A stretch of 64,000 nt of DNA, from NCBI GenBank assembly GCA_002696205.1, contig NZRL01000132.1, positions 28,863-92,862 of the forward strand, read 5' to 3'. This document shows, one piece after another, positions 34,858 through 43,418 of this stretch (within the stretch, counting starts at the first letter, position 1; the number at the start of each line of letters is the position of its first letter). The stretch is from Rhodospirillaceae bacterium (GTDB lineage Bacteria; Pseudomonadota; Alphaproteobacteria; Rhodospirillales; Casp-alpha2). The notes beneath the pieces were generated by a model. That model made no database searches, was not told the DNA's origin, and saw only the letters and a program-made list of their open reading frames with translations. Made by a program: the position numbers and the translations under genes.

Positions 34858-36459
34858 TTAGTGCGCGGAGCCAGCCGGCGCCGGCAGGCCGTCGATCATG
34901 GCGACCAGGCAAGCCGCCTTGCCGCTGTCGTCGGCGCGTTTGAGGGCGGCATCCAATTCCTTCGGATCGGTCACGTATTCGCCGTGACAACCAAACCCGG
35001 CGGCGGCCAGGTCGTAGCGGGTTTCATCCAACTCGCATTCATACGTGCGCTGGGCGCCGTACTCACGCAGCTGGATCTGGTATTCCGCGTTCCACCGGGC
35101 GTCATGGGCGATGACGGCGGTGAAGTCGGCGCCGTATCGGTTGGCCGTTTCGAATTCGGCGAAGTGGAAGCCCGCCGTGCCGTCGCCCATGACCACAACG
35201 ACCGTGGCGTCGGGCCGCGCGACCTTGACCGCCACCGCATAGCAGAGACAGCCGCCGATCGACCCACCCGGGCCGTTGATGATGCGCGTCGGCACGTTGA
35301 TCCCGGCCTGGGCCCATTGCCCGCTCTCGCCGCCGTCGATGATCGCGATGGGATCGTCGGCGCCTTCCAGGAACCGGTTGATGGAATCGGCCAGGACGCT
35401 CGGATGGATCGGCGTCTGCCCCGGATCGGCGGCCCGGGCGCGCTTGGCCGCCGCCGCCGCGACCTCTTCCCGCCAATCGGTGCGGGCGTTGCCGCCGGGC
35501 CCCTTGGCGGTCAGGGCGGCCAATGCCGCCGGCGCGTCGGCCCGATGGGACAGCGCGACGCGGTCGCCCATGGCCCGTCCGGCGCGGTCCAGAATGGCCT
35601 GGTCCGGGTCGATCATCATGAACTTGCAATCGGCCGGGAAGGATTTGCCGAAGCCGGTGGTGAAATCCATGTTCTTACCCAGGCTAACCACGAGGTCGGC
35701 CTTCGGCAGGACCTCGGCGATATCGCCCAAGGACGGATCCTTCAGGCCGCGCGGGCTTTCCATGGGAACGACCGGCGCGTCCAGGGCATCGGCCAACTTG
35801 GCCAGGCCGCCCTGGGCGCGCGTCGGGTTGAGGCGCGGACCGGTCAGAATGACCGGGCGCTGGGCCGCCGCGACGGCGTCCAGAACCGACGCGACGGCAT
35901 CCGCCGAAGGATCGGCGACGTCGGGCGCGAGATCGGCCGCACTCGGCACCGGCGCATTGTCGGTGTCGCCTTCCAACGCATCAAAGGCGAGCGCCAGGTG
36001 AACCGGTCCGGGGCGCCCGGACAAGGCCGTGCGGATTGCTTCGGCGGCGACGGGGCCCATTTCCGCCGGCGTCTTCGGCCGCGCCGAGAACTTGGTCAGC
36101 GGGCCGGAAACGGCGACCTGGTCCAATTCCTGAAAGGCCCCCATGCCGTCCTGACCGACGGGGGAATCGCCGCTCATCAGGAGGATCGGGGTTTCCGACA
36201 TACCGGACATGTACAACGGCCCGACGCCGCTGGCGAAACCGGGGGCGGCGGTAATCAGGGCGACGCCCAACTTGCCGGTCAATTGCGCATAGGCTTCGGC
36301 CATATAGGTGGCGGCCCCTTCGTGGCGCACGTGGATTAGCCGAATTCCGGCGTCAAGGCAGGCGTCGAACACCGGCATGATCTGGTTGCCCGACAGGGTG
36401 AAAATGACCTCGACCCCCGCCTGATGCAGGGTTTTCACTAACAGGTCTGCGCCTCGCAT
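34858..36459 (-). CDS. Thiamine-pyrophosphate enzyme, acetolactate synthase-like
   Basis: A 533-residue three-domain TPP enzyme. The N-terminal Pyr domain has the proton-relay Glu47 (LIHVRHEGAATYMAEAYA); the central domain follows (VILTGPRLNPT, ADLVVSLGKNMDF); the PP domain has the cofactor motif GDGTAGFHFAEFETANRYG. It is not closely the housekeeping acetolactate synthase (no FAD/small-subunit signature recognised and no ilvH nearby); oxo-acid decarboxylase or 2-hydroxyacyl lyase chemistry is equally possible. It is 63 bp downstream of an enolase-like gene on the same strand and probably acts on that product. Confidence 0.85.
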   Translation of the reverse strand: MRGADLLVKTLHQAGVEVIFTLSGNQIMPVFDACLDAGIRLIHVRHEGAATYMAEAYAQLTGKLGVALITAAPGFASGVGPLYMSGMSETPILLMSGDSPVGQDGMGAFQELDQVAVSGPLTKFSARPKTPAEMGPVAAEAIRTALSGRPGPVHLALAFDALEGDTDNAPVPSAADLAPDVADPSADAVASVLDAVAAAQRPVILTGPRLNPTRAQGGLAKLADALDAPVVPMESPRGLKDPSLGDIAEVLPKADLVVSLGKNMDFTTGFGKSFPADCKFMMIDPDQAILDRAGRAMGDRVALSHRADAPAALAALTAKGPGGNARTDWREEVAAAAAKRARAADPGQTPIHPSVLADSINRFLEGADDPIAIIDGGESGQWAQAGINVPTRIINGPGGSIGGCLCYAVAVKVARPDATVVVVMGDGTAGFHFAEFETANRYGADFTAVIAHDARWNAEYQIQLREYGAQRTYECELDETRYDLAAAGFGCHGEYVTDPKELDAALKRADDSGKAACLVAMIDGLPAPAGSAH

Positions 36460-36522
36460 GTATTCAAGTCCTTCTGGTCAGTTGTCGTCTTGCGGCATCG
36501 CCGCCGTTAAATCGCACCCCGC

Positions 36523-37782
36523 TCACCACGTTGCGAGCCGGATGCCTTCTTTCTCTTGTTCGATGCGGATCAGTTCGTTCAGCTTGATGATCCGCCCGCC
36601 GCCGCGAATGCCGGCCTTGATCCCCACCGTACCCCAGGCGACGCCCAGATGCGCGATGGAACAATCCACGGTCTCGCCCGACCGGTTGGAAATGATCGGC
36701 CGGATGCCGTTGGCCCGCGCCAAGTCCGCCGTGCGGCGCGCCCCGGTCAGGGTGCCGACCTGGTTCGGTTTGACGATCATCAGCCGCGCCGCGTTCTTGC
36801 CGATGCCGACCTGGGTGCGCGGCACGTTGCTGGCGAAGACGTCGTCGGCGGAAATCAAGCAGCGCGCGGGGGCAGCCGCGTTCAATTCGGCGAAAGCATC
36901 GTAATCGTTCGAGTCGAAGGCGTCTTCGACATAAGCCATGTCGAACCGGTCGATCAGGCCGAGCACGAAATCGAGCTGTTCCGCGCGGCTTCGCGTCACG
37001 CCTTCGCGATCGTAGACATAGGCGCCCTTGTCCTTATCGTAGAGGCGGTCGGCGGCGAGATCCGTGCCGATGCGGATTTCCACGCCGGTGCGGTCCTCGA
37101 TGGTTTTCTTGGCTTGTTCGACGACCTCGAAGGCTTCGAAATCGGTCAGATCGGCGGCCCAGGCGTCTTCGTCGTCCATGCCGCCGGCGAAGCCCCGGCC
37201 CTTGCGCTCGAGAATACGTCCGGCCTCGGCATGGACGGCGAGATTGACCTCAATCGCCTGCCGCACGGTCGTCGCACCCACGGGTACGACCAGGTGTTCC
37301 TGCATGTCCGGCGCCGGGCCCAGGCTATGCGCCCCACCGCCGACCACGTTGCCCAGCGGCACCGGCAGGGTCCATCCGTCGACGGCGTGCAGATGTTCGT
37401 ATAGCGGCTTGCCCAGGGCCTGAGCGGCGGCATTGGCGGCGGCCAGCGACAGGGTGGTCGAGGTATTGCCGCCGATGCGCTCGAAATTGGCGGTGCCGTC
37501 GATGTCGATCAGGCGGTCGTCGACGGCTTCCTGATCGGCGGCGTCCATGCCGATCAGGGCGGGAATCAGTTCGTCGTCGAGCAGTTTGCGGGTCGCCTCG
37601 ATCCCCGCCGGGGCATAGGCCGGGGCCTCGAATTCGCCGCGGCTGCCGGGTGCGCCGAAGGGGGCGGCCATGCGCGAGAAGCCGGCCTCCAACTGCATAT
37701 CGATTTCCAGGGTTTCGACACCGCGGCTGTCGAAGACGGTGCGGTGACGGATGGCCGTGATGGCGCTTGCGGAATTGGGCAT
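36523..37782 (-). CDS. Divergent enolase-superfamily (enolase family) protein
   Basis: A 419-residue enolase homologue with GGAGG 7 bp before the ATG. Metal ligands align: Asp241 (GTDLAADRLY), Glu286 (YVEDAFDSNDYD), Asp313/314 (SADDVF); Lys338 (MIVKPNQVGTLT) and Lys389 also align. But SHRSGET of enolases is SNRSGET (Asn366 for His), the N-terminal GNPTVE/SGASTG loops are missing, and the GDEGGFAPN loop carrying the second acid reads GFAGGMDDEDAW. It is thus unlikely to be the glycolytic enzyme and may handle another 2-hydroxy or phospho/phosphono acid. Heads an operon with the TPP enzyme. Confidence 0.83.
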   Translation of the reverse strand: MPNSASAITAIRHRTVFDSRGVETLEIDMQLEAGFSRMAAPFGAPGSRGEFEAPAYAPAGIEATRKLLDDELIPALIGMDAADQEAVDDRLIDIDGTANFERIGGNTSTTLSLAAANAAAQALGKPLYEHLHAVDGWTLPVPLGNVVGGGAHSLGPAPDMQEHLVVPVGATTVRQAIEVNLAVHAEAGRILERKGRGFAGGMDDEDAWAADLTDFEAFEVVEQAKKTIEDRTGVEIRIGTDLAADRLYDKDKGAYVYDREGVTRSRAEQLDFVLGLIDRFDMAYVEDAFDSNDYDAFAELNAAAPARCLISADDVFASNVPRTQVGIGKNAARLMIVKPNQVGTLTGARRTADLARANGIRPIISNRSGETVDCSIAHLGVAWGTVGIKAGIRGGGRIIKLNELIRIEQEKEGIRLATW

Positions 37783-37848
37783 GGTCGATCCTCCACTGAC
37801 GGTTTTTTGTCTTTTATTTTAATTTATTGGCCATGCCCCCCGACTGGC

Positions 37849-37864
37849 CCTGTCAATGAACAGG
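37849..37864. promoter_or_regulatory. Inverted repeat CCTGT-N6-ACAGG upstream of enolase-like gene
   Basis: Perfect 5-bp arms in the 235-bp divergent space between the enolase-like gene and the metallophosphoesterase gene; an AT-rich patch (37801-37829) between it and the enolase start is the likely promoter. Weak evidence. Confidence 0.3.
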
Positions 37865-38017
37865 ACCGATCCCCCGGCGTCAAGCAAGCAAAGGCGGCAG
37901 GCCCACCGGTCGGCGGCAATTGGCCCTGGGAGAACGGCGTTCTCCTTGCCAAGATCATGGGAACGAAAAGAATTTCCCCGCTATGATGGGGGATAAACAT
38001 CAAAGGAACAGGCAGGC

Positions 38018-39982
38018 ATGAACAACGACTTGGGCCCCCGGCTTTTCACCTACGCGGTCATCACCGACACTCACCTGAACCAAGGCGAGGAGGAATGCAA
38101 TTCGCCGTTTGAGGCCAACAAGAAGGCCAATGGGCGGATGCGCCACGTGATCCGCGATTTGAACACGCGCGAGGTCGATTTCGTGCTGCACCTGGGCGAC
38201 CTGTTGCACCCCGTGCCCGCCATTCCGCATCTCTACGAACAGGCCGCGCAGAACTTCAAGGACCAGGTCAAGGACCTGCGCCATAAGCTCTATGTCATTC
38301 CCGGCAACCACGATGTCGGCGACAAGCCCGTGGATTGGTGCCCGGCGGGCATGGTGCGCGACGATTTCCTGGCCCTTTGGGATCAGCATTTCGGCCCTCA
38401 TTACCAAGCCTTCGACCATGACGGCGTCCGTTTCATCCTGATCGACGCCCAGATCATCAATTCGGGATTGGCGGCCGAGACCGAACAGAAGGAATGGCTG
38501 GAATCCCAATTGGCCGATGCCGAGGCGAAGGGCCTGCGCGTCTTCCTGAACACCCATTACCCGCCCTACCTGACCTTCCGCGACGAGGACGAGCATTACG
38601 ACAACATGGGCGAGCCGGGCCGCACCTGGCTGCTGGACCTATTGGAGAAGCACAAAGTCGAAGCCATGTTCGCGGGCCACGTCCATAACTTCTGGTATCA
38701 CCGCCACGGGCCGACGCAATGCTGGCTGCTGCCGTCCACGGCCTTCGTGCGCCAGGATTATTCGGAAATGTATCGCGCGGCGCCGCCGGCCGAGTTCGAG
38801 TACGGCCGCAACGATTGGAACAAGCTGGGCTACTTCGTCGTCCACGTGCACGAAAACGGCCACCTGTGCGAAGTCGTCCGCACCTACGGCCGGGTGGCGG
38901 AGCCGGGATCGCCGGTCGCCAACACGCCGGACACGATCCCGCCCGTCCACCCGAAGGAAAGCCCGGTCACCCGGTTCGGCTTCGACATGCGTCAGAATTG
39001 GCTGGAGGTCATCGAAATCCCGCCGTCGGGCGGCCTGGACGAATTCGACCGCAAACGGACGCGCAACGACTATGCCCTGATGGCCCTGATGGAAATGGGG
39101 ATCCGGCGCCTGCGCATTCCGGGGCGCGACCTTCTCGACCCCGCGCATCGCGCGCGGCTGGACGAATTGTCGGGCCTCGGCTTTCTGTTCGCCCTGTTCT
39201 CCTTCGATGTGCCGGACGATGAAATGATCGCCGCCGTGAAGGGGGCCAAGGGCCTGATCGATTCCTGGGAAATCGCCCAGAACCTGGCCGACCTGCCCGC
39301 CGTGGTGGCCGCCGCGAAACCGGCGGCGGAGGCCGCGGGCGCGGCGCTTTATATTTCCAAGCTGCGGTCCAAGGACGAAATGTTGAAGGGCGGCGAGAAG
39401 TACTATCACATGATCAACCACGGCTTTACGCCGGACGAAGGCGACCAGATCGCCCAGGCCGCCGCCATCGACGGGATCACGGGACTGGTCTTCCGCGTCG
39501 CCGGAGAAACCCCGCCGGGCGAGGCCGCCGCCGGGGCCCTGGCCGCCGTCAAGGATCATGGGCTGAAGGCGTCGCTGCACATCCGCATGTCGATCGGCAG
39601 CCCAGGCGCCGGTCAGGCGGACGACGACTGGGTCGCCGCCCGCGCCGCCCAGGCCCTGGCCACGGCGCAATCCGCCGAAGGCCTGCATGTCTTCTGCGAT
39701 ACCTTCTCCGATGTCGATCGCGGATACTTCCCGCGCCAGGGCGTGGTTGACCGGCTCTATAACCCGCGCCGGGGCTTCCATGTCCTGCGCCACCTGACCG
39801 GCGCCTTGATGCAGGCCGGTGACGCCGGTTGGGCCCTGGCCGCCGGCGACGGCGGTGCGGTCGCGGGCGAGGCGTCGGGCGACGGTACGATCATCGACCT
39901 GACGACCGGCGAACGGCGGGCGGGCGGGCGCGACGCCCTCAACGCCGCCGACGGCCCGGCCATCTGGATCGCCGGAGCCTGA
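38018..39982 (+). CDS. Calcineurin-like metallophosphoesterase fused to an unknown C-terminal domain
   Basis: A 654-residue protein. Residues 1-300 carry all five metallophosphoesterase motifs: AVITDTHLN, LHLGDLLH, IPGNHDVGD, NTHYPPY and AGHVHNFWYHR. The remaining 350 residues, starting FDMRQNWLEVIEIPP, show repeated alpha/beta units with strand ends such as GIRRLRIPGRDLLD, GFLFALFSFDVPDD and LKASLHIRMSIGSPG, which look like a TIM-barrel-type enzyme domain I cannot name. No signal peptide, so a cytoplasmic phosphodiesterase or phosphatase coupled to a second activity. A CoA-transferase gene follows 2 bp later. Confidence 0.85.
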   Translation: MNNDLGPRLFTYAVITDTHLNQGEEECNSPFEANKKANGRMRHVIRDLNTREVDFVLHLGDLLHPVPAIPHLYEQAAQNFKDQVKDLRHKLYVIPGNHDVGDKPVDWCPAGMVRDDFLALWDQHFGPHYQAFDHDGVRFILIDAQIINSGLAAETEQKEWLESQLADAEAKGLRVFLNTHYPPYLTFRDEDEHYDNMGEPGRTWLLDLLEKHKVEAMFAGHVHNFWYHRHGPTQCWLLPSTAFVRQDYSEMYRAAPPAEFEYGRNDWNKLGYFVVHVHENGHLCEVVRTYGRVAEPGSPVANTPDTIPPVHPKESPVTRFGFDMRQNWLEVIEIPPSGGLDEFDRKRTRNDYALMALMEMGIRRLRIPGRDLLDPAHRARLDELSGLGFLFALFSFDVPDDEMIAAVKGAKGLIDSWEIAQNLADLPAVVAAAKPAAEAAGAALYISKLRSKDEMLKGGEKYYHMINHGFTPDEGDQIAQAAAIDGITGLVFRVAGETPPGEAAAGALAAVKDHGLKASLHIRMSIGSPGAGQADDDWVAARAAQALATAQSAEGLHVFCDTFSDVDRGYFPRQGVVDRLYNPRRGFHVLRHLTGALMQAGDAGWALAAGDGGAVAGEASGDGTIIDLTTGERRAGGRDALNAADGPAIWIAGA

Positions 39983-39984
39983 TC

Positions 39985-41220
39985 ATGGCCAGCCTTCCGC
40001 TCGACGGCGTGCGTGTGCTGGATGCCAGCCACGTCCTCGCCGGTCCCTACGCCACCTATCAACTCTGCCTGATGGGGGCGCAGGCGACCCGGATCGAACG
40101 CATCGGCGGTGACGATTTCGTGCGCCGCCACGGCGGGTCGGACGACCTGCGGGCCGCCGGGATGGGCGGATCGTTCTCGGCCCAGAACGCCGGCAAGGCC
40201 TGCATCCTGATGGACCTGAAGGCACCGGGCGCACGCGGGGCGTTCCTACGTCTCGCCGCACAATCGGACGTGGTGATGGAGAACTACCGCCCCGGTGCGA
40301 TGGACCGCCTTGGCTGCGGTTACGAGGACGTGCGGGCGGTGAAGCCCGACGTCATTTATTGCTCGCTGACCGGCTACGGGCCCGAGGGGCCGCTTTCGGG
40401 CGCCCCCGCCTACGATCATATCGTCCAGGGCATGTCGGGCCTGATGAGCATGACCGGCACGCCCGAACAGGGACCGCAGCGCGTCGGCCTGCCGATCACC
40501 GATTACATCGCCGGGCTGACCGGGGCGCTGGCCATTTCCGGCGCCCTGCATCAGTTGCGTCAGACCGGCCAAGGCCAGCACCTGATCGTGCCCATGCTGT
40601 CGTCGGTGTTGTCGATGATGGGTGTCTTCGCCATCGACCAGCAGACGGCGGGCCGCGAACGGGGCCTGCAGGGCAACATGCCGTTTTCCGGCAGCCCCTT
40701 TGCCGGGCGGTTCGATACCGCCGACGGCTACATCGTCGTCACCGCCAATACGGCGGCGCAAGCCGCCCGCATGGTCGCCGCCCTGGGCCTGGACGATTTG
40801 GCCGAGATGGCGGGCGACACCGCGCCCGATGCCTTGAACGACGATCAGAAAGCGCAAGTCGCGGCGGCACTGGACCGCGTGTTCCGCACCAAGGCCGCGA
40901 CGGCGTGGGAAGAGATTTTGGCGACCGCCAACGTGCCCGCAGGCAAGGTTCGGAACCTGGGGGAAATCCTCGCCCATCCGCAGACCCTGGCGACGGGATG
41001 TCTGGACGACCTGCCCCTGCCGGGGCTGGACAGTCCGGTGAAGATCCCGGGCCTTGGCTTTACCTCGAACGCCTGGGACCGACGCCCCCTGCCCCAGCCG
41101 GAAAACCCCGGCGACAGCACCCGCCGTGTTTTGACCGAGGCCGGGTTCGACGCGGACGAGATCGAGGCCCTGGCCCGCGCCGGGGCGATCGCGGGGGCGG
41201 ACCTGCCGCCCCGCGATTAG
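39985..41220 (+). CDS. CaiB/BaiF family III CoA-transferase
   Basis: A 411-residue family III CoA-transferase; I start at MASLPLDGVRVLDASHVLAG, 2 bp after the metallophosphoesterase stop. Landmarks: AGPYATYQLCLMGAQATRIE, ENYRPGAMDRLGCGYEDV, IYCSLTGYGPEGPLSGAPAYD and GLPITDYIAGLTGALAISGA, where Asp of TDY aligns with the nucleophile. Formyl-CoA or succinyl-CoA-dependent acid activation is the usual role. Co-expression with the phosphoesterase fusion is unusual. Third CaiB-family gene in the window. Confidence 0.9.
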   Translation: MASLPLDGVRVLDASHVLAGPYATYQLCLMGAQATRIERIGGDDFVRRHGGSDDLRAAGMGGSFSAQNAGKACILMDLKAPGARGAFLRLAAQSDVVMENYRPGAMDRLGCGYEDVRAVKPDVIYCSLTGYGPEGPLSGAPAYDHIVQGMSGLMSMTGTPEQGPQRVGLPITDYIAGLTGALAISGALHQLRQTGQGQHLIVPMLSSVLSMMGVFAIDQQTAGRERGLQGNMPFSGSPFAGRFDTADGYIVVTANTAAQAARMVAALGLDDLAEMAGDTAPDALNDDQKAQVAAALDRVFRTKAATAWEEILATANVPAGKVRNLGEILAHPQTLATGCLDDLPLPGLDSPVKIPGLGFTSNAWDRRPLPQPENPGDSTRRVLTEAGFDADEIEALARAGAIAGADLPPRD

Positions 41221-41241
41221 AAGCCACGGCGCCGAAGCGGC

Positions 41242-42210
41242 CTAACCGTTATTGATGTCGCGTTTGGTGCGCAACAGGCGCATCAGGCCTTCGTCGCGCC
41301 AGGCACCGCGTTCTTCCCATTTGTCCAACGGCAGGATCGCGCGCCGCGCGGCGACGACCTTTTCCACCAAGTCGGGCGTCCAGGGATCGTGCTGTCCCCG
41401 CTCCGCGCCCTGGCGTTCGTAGGACGGGCCCATACGTTCCGCGTGCCCGGCGATGCCGCCCCGTGTGCCCAGATCGACGCTTTCGAACGGGCCGATCAGG
41501 GACCAGCGGAAACCCAGGCCGTCGCGCACGATGCGGTCGATGTCCTCGACCGAGGTCACGCCGTCTCGGACCAGGCAATAGGCCTCGCGCAGCAGCGCCC
41601 CCTGTAGGCGGTTGAGGACGAAGCCCTCGACCTCCTTGTTGACGTAGACCGGGGCCATGCCGGCGCGGGCCATCAGGCCGGCGCCGATCTCGACCGCTTC
41701 CGGCGAGGTAAAGGGCGCCGGCACGACCTCGACCACGCGGATCAGGAACGGCGGGTTGCCCGGATGCAGAACCAGGCAGCGTTCGCGGCCCTTCACATGA
41801 TCGAAGATGCGCGACGGTTCGATGAACGATGTCGAACTGGCGATGGCGCAATTCTCCGGCGCCAGTTCGGCGACCTGGGCCAGCAGATCGCGCTTCAGGT
41901 CGACAAACTCGGGCACGTTTTCCTGGATCAGGCTGGCGCCGTCCAAGGCTTCGCCCAGATCGGTCACCGGCTCGATCAGGGCCATGGCGTCCTCGACCCC
42001 GCCGTCCTGCGGGATCAGGCCGTGACGGGCCAGATCGCCCAGCCGCGCGCGGGCCTTGTCCAAGGTCGTCTCCAAGGCACCCGGCTGGCTGTCGTATAGC
42101 TTCACCCGCATGCCGCCGGTGGAAAACACCACGGCCCAGGCCATGCCGATGGTCCCGGCGCCGACCAGGGAAATGATGGGGTCGTCAGGCAATTGGACGG
42201 TTGTCGTCAT
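41242..42210 (-). CDS. 3-hydroxyacyl-CoA dehydrogenase-family (carnitine/gulonate 3-dehydrogenase-like)
   Basis: A 322-residue NAD-dependent dehydrogenase. Rossmann motif Gly17-x-Gly19-x2-Gly22 (SLVGAGTIGMAWA), and LVLHPGNPPFLIRVVEVVPA, the HPxNP segment of L-carnitine and L-gulonate 3-dehydrogenases (lambda-crystallin group). The C-terminal helical domain is present (GFVLNRLQGALLREAY). GAGGA lies 8 bp before the ATG. With the mandelate-racemase-family and 2-hydroxyacid dehydrogenase genes upstream it forms a hydroxy-acid or sugar-acid degradation operon. Confidence 0.88.
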   Translation of the reverse strand: MTTTVQLPDDPIISLVGAGTIGMAWAVVFSTGGMRVKLYDSQPGALETTLDKARARLGDLARHGLIPQDGGVEDAMALIEPVTDLGEALDGASLIQENVPEFVDLKRDLLAQVAELAPENCAIASSTSFIEPSRIFDHVKGRERCLVLHPGNPPFLIRVVEVVPAPFTSPEAVEIGAGLMARAGMAPVYVNKEVEGFVLNRLQGALLREAYCLVRDGVTSVEDIDRIVRDGLGFRWSLIGPFESVDLGTRGGIAGHAERMGPSYERQGAERGQHDPWTPDLVEKVVAARRAILPLDKWEERGAWRDEGLMRLLRTKRDINNG

Positions 42211-42250
42211 TCTTGGGTTCCTCTTTTTCTTTGTTTTTCAGTTCGCGCGA

Positions 42251-43390
42251 TCAGACGTAACACGGGCCGTCGATCAGGGGATGGGCGGCGATGAAGTCTT
42301 CGTCCACGTCGATCCCGATGCCGGGGCCTTCCAGGGGCGCGACCCGGCCCTCGGCGTTCAGCTCATAAGGCTTGCCGCCCAGGTGATCGCGGAACGGGTT
42401 GTGATGGGCGACGTCGCCTTCGAAATATCCCGGGTTGTCGACCGCCGCCAGAACGTGGATGCAGGCGGCCATGTTGATGCCGGTCAGCAGAGTGTGCGGA
42501 TTGACCGTCACCTTCCAGGCCGAACACATGGCGGCGATGCGCATGATTTCCGTCACGCCGCCGGTCTTGGAGACGTCGGGTTGGGCGAAGCGCACGGCGT
42601 TGTCTTCCAACAGGCGGGTAAACTCGAACCGGGTGAAATGATTCTCGCCTGCGGCCAGGGGCACGCGGGCGAAACCGGCGGCGATTTTGTAATCGCGGTA
42701 GTCCTGGGCCGGGAACGGTTCTTCCAGCCAGCCGACGCCGCATTCCTCGAACGCGGGCATGACGCGGCGCGCGTCGTCCAGGCTGTATCCCGTGTTGGCG
42801 TCGGTCAGGATTTCGATCTCGTCGCCCAGCGCCTTGCGCACGGCGCGCACCCGGGCGATGTCGTTGGCGGGCGTGTCACCGACCCGCAGCTTGACCGCGC
42901 GGTAGCCCTGATCGACGTATTGCTGCGCTTCCTCGGCCAAGGACGACGGTTCCTGATATCCCAGCGAAATACCGCCGGCATAGGCCTTGGCCGCGCGCGG
43001 CCCGCCGCCCAGCAGTCGATAGAGCGGCAGGTTCAATGCTTTGCCGCGAATATCCCAAAGCGCCATGTCCAAACCGCTGAGCGCCATCACGGCGGCGTAG
43101 CCCATGCCGTGGCTGGACAGCTGCATGCGATAGATCTTCTGCCACACGCCGACGGTATCCAGCGCGTCCATGCCGAGCGCCAATTCGGAAATGGTGCTGT
43201 CGATCAGGCGGGCGACGGCGCCGGGGGCCCGGCCGTGATGGGCCTCGCCCCAGCCGACGATGCCTTCGTCGGTTTCGACACGGACCAGGACGGCATCGCG
43301 TTTCACGGCGCGGCCGATACCCAGCGTCACGTTCTGTCCTTCCGGCACGCGGAAGGACAGCGGCACGGCCTGAATACGGGTGATCTTCAT
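42251..43390 (-). CDS. Mandelate racemase/muconate lactonizing enzyme-family dehydratase or racemase
   Basis: A 379-residue enolase-superfamily enzyme. Lys167-x-Arg169 (RAVKLRVGD) on the second strand, metal ligands Asp197 (ILTDANTGY), Glu223/224 (WLEEPFP) and Glu249 (AAGENHF), and His299 (VNPHTLL) of the mandelate-racemase-type Asp-His dyad. The KxR instead of KxK, with His299, fits acid-sugar dehydratases. GAGGAG 10 bp before the ATG. Acts on an alpha-hydroxy acid by abstracting the alpha proton; exact sugar acid unknown. Confidence 0.9.
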   Translation of the reverse strand: MKITRIQAVPLSFRVPEGQNVTLGIGRAVKRDAVLVRVETDEGIVGWGEAHHGRAPGAVARLIDSTISELALGMDALDTVGVWQKIYRMQLSSHGMGYAAVMALSGLDMALWDIRGKALNLPLYRLLGGGPRAAKAYAGGISLGYQEPSSLAEEAQQYVDQGYRAVKLRVGDTPANDIARVRAVRKALGDEIEILTDANTGYSLDDARRVMPAFEECGVGWLEEPFPAQDYRDYKIAAGFARVPLAAGENHFTRFEFTRLLEDNAVRFAQPDVSKTGGVTEIMRIAAMCSAWKVTVNPHTLLTGINMAACIHVLAAVDNPGYFEGDVAHHNPFRDHLGGKPYELNAEGRVAPLEGPGIGIDVDEDFIAAHPLIDGPCYV

Positions 43391-43418
43391 GGAATGGATG
43401 CTCCTCGGTCTTACCGGC

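Noticed and set aside
36523-37782. Glycolytic enolase
   Set aside because: Substrate loops are missing, the SHRSGET His is Asn and the second-acid loop is different.
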